Positions 40,300 to 52,735 are shown, counted from the stretch's first letter. The stretch is 64,000 nt of DNA from Symbiodinium kawagutii (GCA_009767595.1 VSDK01025463.1:1-64000), one strand, 5' to 3'. Notes: generated by a model not told the origin, from the letters alone. Numbers and translations: made by a program.

Positions 40300-41504
40300 G
40301 ACTGAACTGCTGGATAGCAAAGAACCAACTATGACGGTAGCCACAAGGCTAGCCCAGGAAAAGAAACATCCAACGCCGTAGCTAGCCTGAGCGGGCACTA
40401 TTGAACCTTTACATGTGGGTGACCACTGGCACCCAGTACCAAACAGTACCGTCCGAAAGCCAAATGTGTAGACTGTACCAACCAATGGTTGACTAATCGT
40501 TAAGCAGTATTGCGCCTTACTGTAAACCAGGGTTCTGACTTCAATAAACCATTGATTAAGAAAGCAGTCTCAGATTGGTCCAAACAAAGATCTTTGCCAG
40601 GGGGAACTCGTGGCCACGCAAGAATGAACAGGTGGTTTACTTCCAGTTCGGCGCAGGATTCCTAGTGATCGAATGGCACCCGCCCTTAGTGGTTAAGAAC
40701 GGTCATTCGATGGTTGACACTCAATGGTGTTCTCCCTGAGAGGCGGTGCCCGGGGTGCTGGGGGATCTTGTCCCTAAAGCAGGGGCCCCGATGCGTCCTC
40801 GGCCAACACCAACGGACCAAGGTTGGGAAAGAAACACATCGCATCCTCACTGGAGTTGATACAATTCTAAACTTGGATGGTGGATACTGCGAAAACACAT
40901 CACCAAACAGAAATGCACGTTTATGACAGCAAGGCAACATAGGTTGCTAGAAATAGCCTTGCTTCTCCCAGTTTGACGCAAGTGTCTGAATGTCATTTCG
41001 ATTTGCTGATGATGAATTCCCAGAAGCTACTACCAGTACTGCCACAAACGGTGAATGATACTCCCCATAAACCAAAGACCTACAGCTTCAAATTTTGGAC
41101 ATGCAATCGGCAATATTGACCTTGAGTTAACGTAATCATACGTAATCCCCATATTGGTTGGTAGAATGACATTGACCGGATCATATTCCTTGCACTCTTG
41201 ATATCACTAAAACACTTTTTGTCCATATGTACCCAGCACTTGCTGGTTGTTGTAATAAATCAACCATTGTTAGGGGGGTCCCTATGGCTTAAGAAACCCG
41301 GCTTAAGAAACCCAACCGTATGCGTCTGACGCAGCTTGGTTGGTGAAAGAATGGCCACCTCGGCCCACCACGTCCCGACCCTTCCAACCTCTGGTGACAC
41401 TGAGCTCATCAAACCTGCGGGGCAATGAAGTGGCGATGCTGTGGCTACAAGATATCCCCAGGTTGCTGTTGTGGTGGTCGCTGTTGGGATATGCAGTTAA
41501 CCAA

Positions 41505-41600
41505 CCAGAGTGGGGGATAATAACCAACAAACTATAGGGAAAGCAATCGTTAATGATAGGGGAACGAGGGGTACGGGGTGAACTGACCCACTGCCATATT
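41505..41600. mobile_element. family B inverted-repeat element
   Basis: GGGGGATAATAACCAACAAA at the left and GGGGTGAACTGACCCACTGC then CATAT at the right. Closely related to 28097-28215. Confidence 0.5.
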
Positions 41601-42749
41601 ACCTTATCACTTTTCTTGGGGAACATAGCCATATCCTCAGAGAAATACTTAACATCAAAGTGTGTGAACATCATATAGTCCTCGGCCTCAAAGAAATGTG
41701 TGGTTGTTGTTATGGTCTTTACCCCTCAACTAAGGGATCAACACGTCTAGTTTTGGACACCAACAACTCTGAAGTGCTCATGCACCAAACCAGGTAAAAC
41801 ATGGAATGTAGGTAGTAGTCACCTCAAACGTGCCATGAGATGATGGAATTCCCATGCGACTGATACGTTTTTCCCATGTCCAAATCATCTCCGTTACGCA
41901 GGTTGCGCCATAGCCCTGGGGAAACTCCCGTTCCGGTCTCAGTGGCTCCGCCAGCCCAGGTGGTCATCGCTGCCATGAAAAATAACAAGCCCACCATTTG
42001 TGGGCCATTTAAACCTACAAAAATGTGGGCTGGATTTAACAAATGGTGGGCTGGTTATAGCCAACAGTGTAAACCATTTGTTAAATCAACAAAATGGTTG
42101 GCTATTTACGTTTTTTGTTTCAACATATCAACTTGAAAACCAAACATGTTGAAACAAACAATGTATGACACTAGCGCCATGTCGGAAAATGTAAAATGTT
42201 GAAAACCACCAACCTAACCAGAACTCCCTGTCAAAAAATCAGGTTGGCGAACAGTCAGGGTCAGTCGTCGCTGAATCATCTGGCGGACCCCTGAATGAAC
42301 AAGCTGATGACCCCACCTGGGTTTCGGCGTCATCGAGTACTTGGAGCTGTGCCACCTGTGCTCATCCCAGAGATTTTTCGGCACCAGGGGTACCATCGCA
42401 GCAAATCGTGAAATCAGGTGATTCGATGCCATGTTGATTGATAGTTCCTCAAGCAGCAACTAACAGTCCAACACCAAGCATCAACCAATAAAGCAGCAAA
42501 GCAACAGTCAAGCATCAACCATCAACCATCAACAACTATGTAACCATCAACTGTTAATGGTTGAAGCTCTTATCTGCATTCGGAAGAGAGGTGCAGCATG
42601 ACATAAAATTGATGCATTCACCAACTGGTGTTGATACCCTGCGGGCCAACAATTAGTCACTGAAGTAGTCAACAAGGATAAAACTAGCAGACCTTTATGG
42701 TAGTGCCGGGATACGGGATATGATGGGATGTGTCATGGATCATGCTACC

Positions 42750-42803
42750 AAACAAACAAACAAACAAACAAACAAACAAACAAACAAACAAACAAACAAA
42801 CAA
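42750..42803. repeat. CAAA tetranucleotide microsatellite
   Basis: About 13 uninterrupted CAAA units. Confidence 0.95.
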
Positions 42804-43070
42804 AAGGGAGCTGAAGGCATCAAGCATGAGAAGCTCACACCATGAAGCAAACAGGAAAACCAATTGCATCAAAGAGGGCTTGGTTCAATCCCACCCTGCT
42901 TCTATGTCATGTTCACGGGATAACTCCCTAGCTGGTTCTTGCTTCTTCAACCATCCAAAGGAAGACTTCCTAAAGGAATGCACGCTGGATGCTCTCGGAG
43001 TACATCATATTAATGTTTATCACGGCAGTCGATCCGGCACAAACGACTGCCAACAACAGCAACAATACAC

Positions 43071-43169
43071 GTGTTTCTCAAAATAGGGGAACCCCCAAAA
43101 TCCTTGGTGAATTACTGTAAAGGATTGATGTTGGATGATTGGTGGGTCCCCTATTGTGAGAAACATCCA
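43071..43169. mobile_element. family A inverted-repeat element
   Basis: Left end GTGTTTCTCAAAATAGGGGA, core GATGTTGGATGATTGG, right end TCCCCTATTGTGAGAAACAT. Confidence 0.6.
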
Positions 43170-43558
43170 TACGGCAAACCACATTGAAGGAGATGCTGTA
43201 GCCACAGCCACCACGCCCTCACCATGTATCAAAGTATGCATATTCTCCATGCGAAGAACGACACCAAACCAATGATCGTTATAATCATGCTATGTTGATG
43301 ATAATGCTGCGCAAAAATAAGCATAACAGCATAACCACCAATTACATTGAGAAAAATGCAGCTATCACTAATCATTCATCACATGAGCAGCCATTCTCAA
43401 TGAATTAGCTATCATTAAGCTACATTCACAACTAGAAACATATATTAACCATTATTGCTAATCATCCATTCAAGTAGCCATTTCCAATGAATTAGCTATT
43501 GTTGACCTGTATTAATAACATTTGAAATTTAACAACTACTATAATAAGTATTAACCAA

Positions 43559-43677
43559 CTTACGCTCTGGTAAACTAACATGGCAATGGAAAATCCACCA
43601 TTTGTTGGTGTTTTGTTTGGGTTTCACTATAACATATGGTGATTTTCCTTTGCTATGTTAGTTTACCGGTGTGTAAG
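43559..43677. mobile_element. long inverted-repeat element (single copy in window)
   Basis: About 119 bp. The left arm (GGTAAACTAACATGGCAATG, then GAAAATCCACCAT) and right arm (ATGGTGATTTTCC, then CTATGTTAGTTTACC) pair over about 35-44 bp with few mismatches. Different from families A, B and C. No coding capacity. Confidence 0.6.
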
Positions 43678-43694
43678 CATCCTATCTTCACCAC

Positions 43695-43753
43695 CCAAAC
43701 TCCACAGCTCCGGCTGGACCTTCCCCCAAACGTCCACGGCCCTCTTTGGCCGC
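43695..43753 (-). CDS. candidate exon of an unrecognised gene
   Basis: Acceptor GATGCCAG, donor GT at 43694-43693, 59 nt. Best frame reads RPKRAVDVWGKVQPELWSL. Two family-A copies start 78 bp upstream. Confidence 0.4.
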
Positions 43754-43830
43754 CTGGCATCACTTTGGATGCACGGTGATGACGCCCGGAGTGGCGCCTG
43801 GCACGGAGCCAAACAACATCGTGATACATA

Positions 43831-43934
43831 TGGCGGTTTCTCAAAATAGGGGTAACCCCAAAAATGGCTGGTTTATTACTATAAATGACTAGTAATGGAT
43901 GATTTGGGGGTACCCCTATTTTGAGAAACAGCCA
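43831..43934. mobile_element. family A element, first of a tandem pair
   Basis: Left end TGGCGGTTTCTCAAAATAGG, right end CCTATTTTGAGAAACAGCCA, TA on both sides. The best-preserved copy together with 30481-30583. Confidence 0.75.
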
Positions 43935-43936
43935 TA

Positions 43937-44041
43937 TGGTGATTTCTCAAAATAGGGGTCTCCCCAAAGCATCCAGTTTATCAACAAGTTATAGACAATA
44001 AACCAACCATTTGGGGGTACCCCTTTTGTGAGAAACCTCCA
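43937..44041. mobile_element. family A element, second of a tandem pair
   Basis: Starts directly after the shared TA of the previous copy (TGGTGATTTCTCAAAATAGG), in the opposite core orientation, and ends CCCTTTTGTGAGAAACCTCC then A. Confidence 0.7.
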
Positions 44042-45903
44042 TGTATAGTTACATATTTGATACTGTGCACCTCAAAATGTACATCATATCTATGATATAT
44101 ATTTCGTTACTATATATCATGTACATTTGAACATGTGTATGCGCATATTTGTATGACTATGTAAATATGGCGTGTGTGCCTCATATGAAAATGATACAAA
44201 TGTACATTCCCGAATATTCAACAAATACCTCCCGAAAAATGACCTTTCATCAAAAAACAAATAGGTCAAAAGGGGGCAGTATGTAATCGTTCGACCTTTT
44301 GGGGATTTTGAGATTGAAATCATGCAACTTTAAGAATGATCACCACTTCGACGCTCACCATTGCGAAGACTTATGATTAGCATTTCTATGAACATTTGGC
44401 ATCAAACATATCATGCACACATACTGCATCAATTGGAATTGGTAGCTTGCCTCTTTGCAAAAAAAACACATTTTGCGGCATTCTTTGCCACCAAAACTAA
44501 ACTTTGAAAACACATGGTTTGCGAAGCTCTGCACGTTGTCAATTACGTTGAACCAAGCAATGTGTTCAGCGACAAACAACTTCTAGCATGCTTCTCTGTC
44601 AAGATGGCAACAACACCCCACCTGAAGACTCTCTAGTTCACAAATAGACTGAGAACACACCTTTGACATTTGAGTACTCATTTGGATCTTTCCGAGTATC
44701 AACTAAATTCTATCATCAGCTTGGTGTTGGTCGAAATCGTTTGCATGCAACAAACAGTTCCAAGAGGCTTCTAGCAACATGTCTTGGAATCTTGCCGGTT
44801 CAAGAGGGGGGAAACGGTGCAAGAATGCACGGTCCATAAAATATTGATAGTAGCCCACACTGCTTGACATGGTACTCTCAAGCCTACCATCAGGAATCAG
44901 GGGTTCATGTGATGACAGCGTCCCAAAACCGACAGAGCTACGGCACCGGCGCCGGATGAGAGTTGGCTGCGACCAAATCCTGGGAATCAGGAACGAAGGA
45001 AGCAACCAGCATGTTGCTCAGCTAATATAGGACCAACAGCAACTAACATCAGCTGGTAAACAACAGTAGTCAGAAGGGACAAAGCAACCAGAATCACGGT
45101 TGCTTAGTTGGAATATATTAGTGATCAAAGGCCAAAAAGAGACCGGAATAGTAGTCCGAGCAAAAGGCAACAAGTATGTTTCATGATAGTTGCTTATAGT
45201 GTGTTGTCTGTTTCAGGGATTGTAGCAATCCCAGCAACACAAATATATAGTTGGTAGTGAACCCGCTCTCAGGATTGCCTGTCCGCAAAAAGTCCGATCC
45301 GTAGACTTTGGACTTGCTACAGGGACTTGCCAGCCTTCCACCTTGACCCTGAAAATGGACTCCGAGTGGGAACTTCCGCAGCTTCAGGTTGACAATCATC
45401 ATTGAACATGGCGAAATGATGCTGAAACATCACTGGTACACCATCAGCATTGAGCTCCAAGCCTCCCCTGCTATATCCCAATCATATCCGCCTTTCGGAA
45501 ATTTGGTGGCTGAGGTGTATTATCTAAGAATCACAAGTCATCTGTGCACCATCCATCACCATCCCATGTCTCTCAAAACAACTCAGTTTTGGGGGGTTCA
45601 GCAAATCCGAAGTTGAATGCATGGGCCAGAATTTATCAAGAATGAACTTACCTTTGCAACATGCAGCATGACCTGGCAAAAGGGTATCAAACAAATCAAA
45701 CACACCAAGGGGATATCCTAAGCAAATCAACACAGTACTGGGACAGGGAATGAACGGCTTCCCACACGGGGATATCACAAAAGAGAGCCATGACATGTCA
45801 GGACCATATGGGTTTGTCCAAAAATAGTGTACCCCCAACTTACTGGTGGTTTCCCTATCAACAATCATGGACAACCCATATCCACAAGCGAACAAAAATC
45901 CAC
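44042..45903. other. mostly non-coding stretch
   Basis: AT-rich to 44700. Minus-strand open islands at 44703-45005 and 45230-45400 (the latter reading for example PLGVHFQGQGGRLASPCSKS) may be exons but lack domain support or clear splice borders. Confidence 0.35.
45807..45881. mobile_element. short inverted-repeat element
   Basis: Left ATATGGGTTTGTCCA and right TGGACAACCCATAT pair almost perfectly. About 75 bp, with GTACCCCC and GGTTTCCCTATC inside. Not family A but similar in style. 22 bp from the exon at 45904. Confidence 0.45.
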
Positions 45904-45989
45904 CAGGTGAAAGCATCTTCCAACTGCAAATCCTGTGGCTCCCCAACTGACAGCAGCTTCTCCATCCGTTCCAGGGAATTCTTCAGACC
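45904..45989 (-). CDS. candidate coiled-coil exon
   Basis: Acceptor GTGACCAG, donor GT at 45903-45902, 86 nt. Reads GLKNSLERMEKLLSVGEPQD then LQLEDAF, a leucine-rich amphipathic helix. Neighbouring exon candidates at 46164-46283 and 46457-46518 are also helical and on the same strand, so they probably form one gene. Confidence 0.5.
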
Positions 45990-46163
45990 CTGGTCACTGG
46001 CGGGATACTATGGATGAGAACAATCTGAATAATTCTAATGGATGATAATGACATTGACAAAACTGGGAATCTGAACCAAAGCAAATAAACCCAATGGATG
46101 ATAATGAACCTAATGGATGATAATGACATATGACGACTGCAATGATGGTAACCATTGGTTGAC

Positions 46164-46283
46164 CTCTGGCACAGCTTCGCGAAACTCCTTCCGCTCGGCT
46201 TCCCCCCCCGGGTGGCCTGGCGCTCCAGCTCCAGCTCATGGTTCCTCTGATCCGATGCCTCGGCGCCCCGCAGTCCATGGCCC
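46164..46283 (-). pseudogene. candidate coiled-coil exon broken at a G8 run
   Basis: The first part reads LRGAEASDQRNHELELERQA then TR. After a run of eight G the coding look moves to another frame (EAERKEFREAVPE), followed by a GT donor at 46163-46162. One extra or two fewer G would unite them. Either a sequencing or assembly error at the homopolymer or a real frameshift. Confidence 0.4.
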
Positions 46284-46456
46284 CACAAGATGACAACATT
46301 AGGTAAAGCCCGTCAAACAAAGCACGCGCAATTGTGTAAGATGATAAACATGCTTTGGTTACATATAATTAGTGACTATTCAATGGTGCCTGGATATAGT
46401 AATGCCGTTGAAAACCTCTTTTTTTTGGGCCTTGACATCCGACATTTGGCCCCCAC

Positions 46457-46518
46457 TTCTGCCCGCAGTGAAGCCCCCCAGCCTGCAATCGTCTCAGCAG
46501 CTCCTTCTTTTCATCATC
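46457..46518 (-). CDS. candidate helical exon
   Basis: Acceptor CGGCCCAG, donor GT at 46456-46455, 62 nt. Reads DDEKKELLRRLQAGGLHCGQ. Same strand and style as 45904-45989. Confidence 0.4.
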
Positions 46519-47231
46519 CTGGGCCGAGCCGCGAACAGGGTCCCCATGCGAGCTGCTAGTCAATGACCAGCGCTACCGTTCCCCAACTGCTCAAGCAGGC
46601 TGGACAGTTGGTGAAACAAATAGAACCAGCTGAACAATTGAGATTATCAATAGGACTAGCCAAAGAATTGAAAGTATCAATGGAATGATGGTATTGAGTA
46701 ATTGCTGGTAGACAATATTTGTTAACTCATGAACTGAGGAAAAGCAGCTGAATAATTGAAAGTATTAGATATTGTCTAGCAGCAACTATTACTGACTATA
46801 CGGCATCATAACCAGCACTAGTGATTCAAGGGTTGCTGCAAAATGAACAAATCACCCGTATAGGCTTGCGTTTGGATGTGTTTGGGGTTAAAGTTAAAGC
46901 GTCACGTATGGTCGTTTGGCCAGCAATCCAGGACGTGACATGAGCAACACTCTTTTGTCAACGGTCATAAGACCGTATGCACAAATTGCAAATCTGCGAA
47001 TGTCACTGTGGCATCTTCAGACCAACTCTCCACACTCGCTTCCCAGCTCGAAACCTTTGAAATCGATTTCCATTTGCGCGCACAGGTTTTTAGCTGGGCT
47101 CCTAAATTTTGACAGAATCATCATCGAAACATGCTAGATTAAGCAGTTGTATTCTCATGCTGCAGCCATCCAACAGAAAGATCCCCGCAACACACCACTA
47201 TGTCTCAAACCATCTTGTACTTTTAAGAGTC
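46519..47231. other. non-coding stretch
   Basis: Nothing recognised apart from CAACTG/ATTGAAAG-type simple repeats at 46590-46790. Confidence 0.4.
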
Positions 47232-47505
47232 TTAAAATGTCTTGAGTAGGGAATCCGGAATCCTTCTGCACTTCTTTTCTTTCTTGCAGTCCTCTTGCGT
47301 CACATCCATATGTATTCTACAGCCAACTGACGTGTTTTCAGCATCAGCACTGAGGTTCTGTGTTTCCCGGGCAACGGCAAGCACTTGATCTGCAGGACCT
47401 CCCAAGTAGTCCCAGCGCTGTGTGGAGGGGGGTCCACTTGATTTGGAGACTTGCACCGTCCACTCTCGATGCCGTAATCTGTGTATGCATCGATATTTCT
47501 GTGTA
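47232..47505 (-). CDS. candidate terminal exon of an unrecognised gene
   Basis: An open frame of about 80 codons ending in TAA (47232-47234) reads WTVQVSKSSGPPSTQRWDYL, then GGPADQVLAVARETQNL, and ends with a Lys-rich tail. More protein-like than the other two frames. The upstream border is unclear; no family recognised. Confidence 0.35.
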
Positions 47506-47775
47506 GACACATACGTGGATACACAAATTCATTTCTCTTAGGTCTAAACATTCAAATGAACATAATTATGTATGCTTCTGTGCATCTTGTGTGTGGCACA
47601 TGCAGTATGAACATGTATTTGCACTTTCAGGTACTCCCATGCAACTCCCCAACCTTTCAATCAACAATTATGCTTCCTAGAGTCCTAGAGGGATGCATTC
47701 GAGACTGGTTTTTCAATCACCCGCCCGCTTCTTGAGAACAAACATGGGCTTGTCACAGGCCATGGTGTACCCCTA

Positions 47776-47865
47776 CCCAGATGCTCCATGTATGGCGTAT
47801 TTGCCTACATTTGGGCTGTTTTATAGGTAAATGTAGCTGAATATACTATACATGGAGCATCTGGG
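47776..47865. mobile_element. 90-bp palindromic element with CTA target duplication
   Basis: Ends CCCAGATGCTCCATGTAT and ATACATGGAGCATCTGGG are exact complements (18 bp). The inner part also pairs (GCCTACATTT / AAATGTAG). CTA flanks both sides. A 3-bp duplication and short inverted repeats fit a PIF/Harbinger-type MITE (inference). Confidence 0.65.
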
Positions 47866-48440
47866 CTATAGTTGGTTGGTTTCCCTATTCACAACGGCTA
47901 GGACCAGCTGGATAGTTTGTAGGTACCGTGGAGACATCAGCTGTGGGCAGCTATATCATGGTGCCCTTAGGTACGGCCTGACGGAGAGGCATACGGAGTC
48001 CTTTACATAGACATCTGAAGGTTAATGAATGGTTGAATTGGTTCATTCAGTTCGTTCATAGTTACTAAATACGCAATTACTGCTGGTTCCTTCTTGGTTG
48101 ATTGATGTTACTTGTCCATTTTAAGCGGCTAATTCAAGCTTTGTGAACGGGCAAGTTCTTTCCCAGGTCCACTGCAATAAGGGAAATCACAAACCAGTCA
48201 TGCCAAATCTATCCACGGCTCCTTCACCCACAAATCTTTGCACATTCTGTGCACACGCTAGGACTTTCTGGTCAAAGCCACTGGGCACAGGCTGGGTGCT
48301 TCGCCTGTGGACATCAGAATACCATCATGGCATGGACATTGGTCATCGTATCATGAGCCATTCACCACCAAAAGGATGCCATCATTTGCGCTGATGAACC
48401 ATTGACGTCATAGCTAATGTCATCAATCTGATGATATGAA

Positions 48441-48494
<54 letters not shown>

Positions 48495-49738
48495 ATTGAA
48501 CTGAAACAGGCTGACGGACAATCTCATCAATCGTGTCATTCACAGCTCTACAAATGTGACATTAACCCCCCTAGTGTATTATTGAATTACCTTCACCATT
48601 CACTAGGTCAACCATCAACCATCCAGTGAGTTGAGTACAGAAACAATTGCAAGAATTTGTGATATCATCTAACACTGATGTTCACCTCAAATGCGCAGGA
48701 CCCGTTGACTTTCAATACCATCATCATCGCCACAAATCATTAAGATCGTCAACCATTGCAGGAATCATGCACTATTTGCAATTGAGATCGAACATTTCGT
48801 GCATCACCACCCGTTGTATTGCATAGCTCGTGATTTACCATATGAAAATATGAAATATCAGTGGCTTGACAGATTGACCTTCTATCAAGAATCATAATCC
48901 ACAACCAATATCATCAACATGATTCATCATCACTTGGCTCCGCCATTGTCATTGACCAACAATTGATATCTGAAGCAGGATCATCAATCATCATCCATAA
49001 CTAGCATTGCCACTTGATGATCCGCAATTATCAACTCTTGTTAACCGTTCTTAATCATTGTAGACTTCCATGAACCATCATTTAAGAGCGACAGTCACAA
49101 TCAATCACCATCAAGCTCATCAATTCGCCATTGGTTGATTATGATGGTTAACTAATTTGATAATTGTTGATCACCACGACAGCTTATGGTTAATCAATAG
49201 GTTCTTATCAATTTGATGAATTTGGTTGAGTAATGTTTGATGATGACAACTAATCATTTGATTCACCATTTGATGGTACAGGGAATTTGGTATCAACAAG
49301 AACCAGGGTATCATCAACGTGGTAGTAGATACTCATGATTGATCTTGCACTACATAATGCCCTGTATTGGTTGGTTGATAATGATGTTGATGCCCTGCTG
49401 CATTCTCTTCTATCTTTTCGCTATCGGTAGCGGAAGGATTTTGTCTCCAAGCTTCCTCTCGTGGGCGATTCACCACTAGACATTATCAATTCGGTCATTG
49501 CGATCATGATCAATTCAAATTTGATGGTGATTCTGGTTGATTCTGGTTAACTAACTATGATTCTGATTCACCACGATTTATGTTCAACTACTGGTTAGCT
49601 AATCGTTGATCAACCAATAGCTAACCATAAATTTGCATAAATGACCCATTAGTTAACCACTAAGCATCAACGATATGATTAACCATTAACCAATAGTTGA
49701 CCATGGTATAAAACCCTATCAAGTTGGATCTCAGCAAC
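47866..49738. other. non-coding stretch
   Basis: Contains a GAT microsatellite (48438-48493) and dense ATCAACCAT/ATGGTTGAT words. No exon recognised; a plus-strand frame at 48143-48394 lacks support. Confidence 0.4.
48438..48493. repeat. GAT triplet microsatellite
   Basis: About 18 uninterrupted GAT units. Confidence 0.95.
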
Positions 49739-49816
49739 CTGCTTGTCGGCCTCGCCTTGGCCTCGGGTCGATGTATCGCCGGCAGGTCGAAAGGCTGGTC
49801 GCGTTCGCGGGACCTC
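49739..49816 (-). CDS. candidate exon
   Basis: GC-rich island, 78 nt, acceptor TGCCAG and donor GT at 49738-49737. Two frames are open: EVPRTRPAFRPAGDTSTRGQ in phase 0, or RSRERDQPFDLPAIHRPEAK. The second looks better. No family. Confidence 0.4.
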
Positions 49817-50073
49817 CTGGCAGTGGTGGATGTAGGCTTTGATTGTGCTTCAACTGATGGGTAATGTTTTGACCATAGGTTACAATATGGTTCAACAATT
49901 AGTAAGTGATAGTCATTGACAATTCTACATTAATCTATTGTGATTTATGGTTAATCATGGTTAATTAATGGTGACTAGTGGTTGATATAATTGGTGGTTT
50001 ACTGTAGGGGGATATGATGGTAATAGTAATAGTGGTTTATAATGCTAGCAAGGGTAATTAATGGTGATTCTGG

Positions 50074-50255
50074 TCAATTGATGGATGAAACACAATAAAG
50101 CTTTGGTTCATAATGATCAAGCATCATTCCTTGCGGTTCAGCGATGGTGTATAGCAACTCATAGAAGTGACGCTTGAACACAACTCCACGCTCTGGAAGG
50201 CGGCGCTTGAAACCAATTATCAAAGGCCCAGTTTCAATTTGAAATGTCTTAAAAC
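50074..50255 (-). CDS. weak terminal-exon candidate
   Basis: Frame FQIETGPLIIGFKRRLPERG then VVFKRHFYELLYTIAEPQGM, ending at a TAA (50074-50076). Composition is protein-like, but no domain or firm splice border was found. Confidence 0.3.
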
Positions 50256-50880
50256 CAGCCGTACAACTCACGTTTTATTAGATGTGCAAAAGATGTGTTG
50301 GACCTTTTTGGAATTTGTTTTCAAAAATCCTCGGTGCCAACAAAAAACGTTGCAGAGTGATTGTGAGTGACAGCGTTTGATTCTGAGTGCGATTTCCCTG
50401 ACAATTGTGCATCAACAAATAGTCGGATCATCCATTAGATATGCATGTATATATGTATATATAAATAAAAATATATATATATATATATGTACAGGTATCG
50501 CATTATATACAAATGTATGTCCACACGTAACCTGTAACCCTATGTACCGTGCATGTATGCATCATTTGATTCTGTGTGCGTCTTACAAGCAATCCGTTTA
50601 TAGATATCGTACGGCTGTGGGTCATTATCCGCCATTATCGTTGCTTAAGATTGACCCATAGCTGGTATATCCCCCATTATTGTTGGCTATTACCCCTATG
50701 GTTACCCAGCAAAACCAACTATTTACCCAGCAAAACCAGCCATTTTTAACCATTGGTTGGTGAACTGCTTGACCCAGCTCGCCACGTCTAACATTGTTAG
50801 TGATTATCCCTTAGTGCTCACCATTCTTAATCATTATTTACCAGCAGTATGAACCATTCTTAACCATAATTAACCAACTG

Positions 50881-50980
50881 GGTGTTTCTCAAAATAGGGG
50901 ACCCCCCAAATCATCCATTGTGAACCATTTATAGTAGTAAACCAGACATTTTTTGGGTCCCCTATTCTGAGAAACGACCA
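50881..50980. mobile_element. family A inverted-repeat element
   Basis: Left end GGGTGTTTCTCAAAATAGGG then GACCCCCC, right end GGTCCCCTATTCTGAGAAAC then GACCA. AC flanks both ends. Confidence 0.7.
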
Positions 50981-51754
50981 ACTGGTTAACTGCTTGACCC
51001 ATCCCCAACAGTCGATTGCATCGTTGTTTACGTCACGAAGCAAGGGCCCCACCTGGATGTTCTGCAGGAGGCTTCCCACCCTGCGAGCTTGGGAGATCCG
51101 GGAGCAGCGCTCCTGTTACCAGGACTATGAAGATATGGAACCCCTATGAAAACTATGTGGATATGGAACCCCTATGAGATATCCATGGTTCAGATTATTC
51201 CTTTGAATCTTATACTTCTTTTCTGATGGCAAACCCCATGAAAACTATGTTTGTCAGCAACCAATCATTTCTTAATAAAGGGGAAAGGCAAAACCTGTCA
51301 ATCAAACCACCAGCCAGTTATTGAACCTCGTAAAAAATCAGCATGTAACTTTTCGCACACATTCCCAGGGCTCTGAAAACTGGGGAGTTTGGTGATTCCA
51401 AACGGAAGATGTTGTGTAGATGCCATGTTTCGAATGATAAAACATGTTTTTCTAATTTCAACTTCATCTATATGTTTCGAATGCTTTTGTTTTGAATGGC
51501 ATCATTTATCAAAAAAACATATTTTTCAAAACATGACCATGGTTGATTAGCACTGGTTGACTGGTGAATAAATTCCTGGATGACCATGGGTTTAAACATA
51601 AAACATATAGATAATTCAACATGGTCATTCATGACCTCATTCAAAATCGTTTAAAACATATAATTGACCATATAAAAATGATTCAACATGGCCATTCATA
51701 ATATAAATGTTTTAAAAAATGAAATCATTCAAAACATGACCTCAGCTGCTGATT

Positions 51755-51925
51755 TCAGCCGTTCCCGGCCGCATCTCCCGGCCTGTGCGCCGGTGGCGTG
51801 GGCGGCGGCGTTGGGCCCTGGCGCGCCAGGGCCAACCGCCGCGGGTCTAGGCCTGCGTAGGAGGCCTCCAAGGAGCTGGGCGAGTGCCTTGGGACAGGGC
51901 GCCACGTCCGGGGTGGCCCCTAGGG
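51755..51925 (-). CDS. GC-rich exon candidate
   Basis: Strongly GC-rich compared with its flanks. The minus frame reads ATPDVAPCPKALAQLLGGLL and then an Ala/Gly/Pro-rich tail. Borders not defined; the plus strand is also open. Confidence 0.3.
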
Positions 51926-51965
51926 GATAGGGAGATGACCAGGGGAAATCAGCCTCTAAGGTGGG

Positions 51966-52040
51966 TTTGTTATGGTTAGATATGGTAAGATATGGTAAGA
52001 TATGGTTAGCTATGGTTGGTTATGGTTAGATATGACTAGG
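51966..52040. repeat. AGATATGGTT tandem repeat
   Basis: Seven to eight imperfect 10-bp AGATATGGTT/AGCTATGGTT units. Confidence 0.8.
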
Positions 52041-52632
52041 GAATAGGGATACCAAGTTAGATATGGTTAGATTGGCTTAGAATCATCCAGAACTGGGGGT
52101 TGGTATACCCTACTTGGATGTGCAGCGACCAGGGTTAGTTCACCGTGGGTAGTCCTGTGTTTGGTAGCTGAACGAACCTCGTTACGAAACCATGGGAATC
52201 GGGACAAACGAGCAGTAGAGGTGCACATCCAAGTCGGGATATGACTTTGGGAAATGACCCTATAAGTTTAGTGCAGATTGAAGGGTATCAAACCTGTCCT
52301 GCCGTGCATCAAGGGCTAACATTTTTCATACTCAGTGTTCCTTCTCAATCATCATCTGTGATGGAGCATCAGCAACGATCATCACTTCTTGTTTATTGAA
52401 CCATTATTTATCACCATGGTTATTGATTAACAATCATTCATCCATCGTATTAACCATCGTCCATCATCTTTTACAGTAACAAACCACCCTTTCGGTCCCC
52501 CTTTCGCCCCATTAACCCCTATAGTAGCCCCTGGGTTTCCGGGCAACCAGCGGCTGGGTTCGTTCGCCACGGAGCCTCCCGTGCCAGTCCTAAGAGGGGC
52601 ATCCAGGGGCACAGTTTCCGCAGTTCGATACA

Positions 52633-52735
52633 TGTTGGTTTCTCAAAATAGGGGTACCCCAAAATCATCCAATATCAATCATCTATAGTAAGGAACCAAC
52701 CATTTTAGGGGGTTCCCTATTTTAAGAAACACCCA
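52633..52735. mobile_element. family A inverted-repeat element
   Basis: Left end TGTTGGTTTCTCAAAATAGG, right end CCTATTTTAAGAAACACCCA, CA on both sides. Reverse-type core (ATCATCCAATATCAATCATC), close to 38735-38835. Confidence 0.7.

Larger units (their letters stand above)
40300..43694. other. non-coding, repeat-rich stretch with weak exon candidates
   Basis: Holds family A and B elements, an inverted-repeat tract at 41985-42115 and two minus-strand open islands (41872-41976 and 42230-42440) that may be exons but show no domain. Confidence 0.35.
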
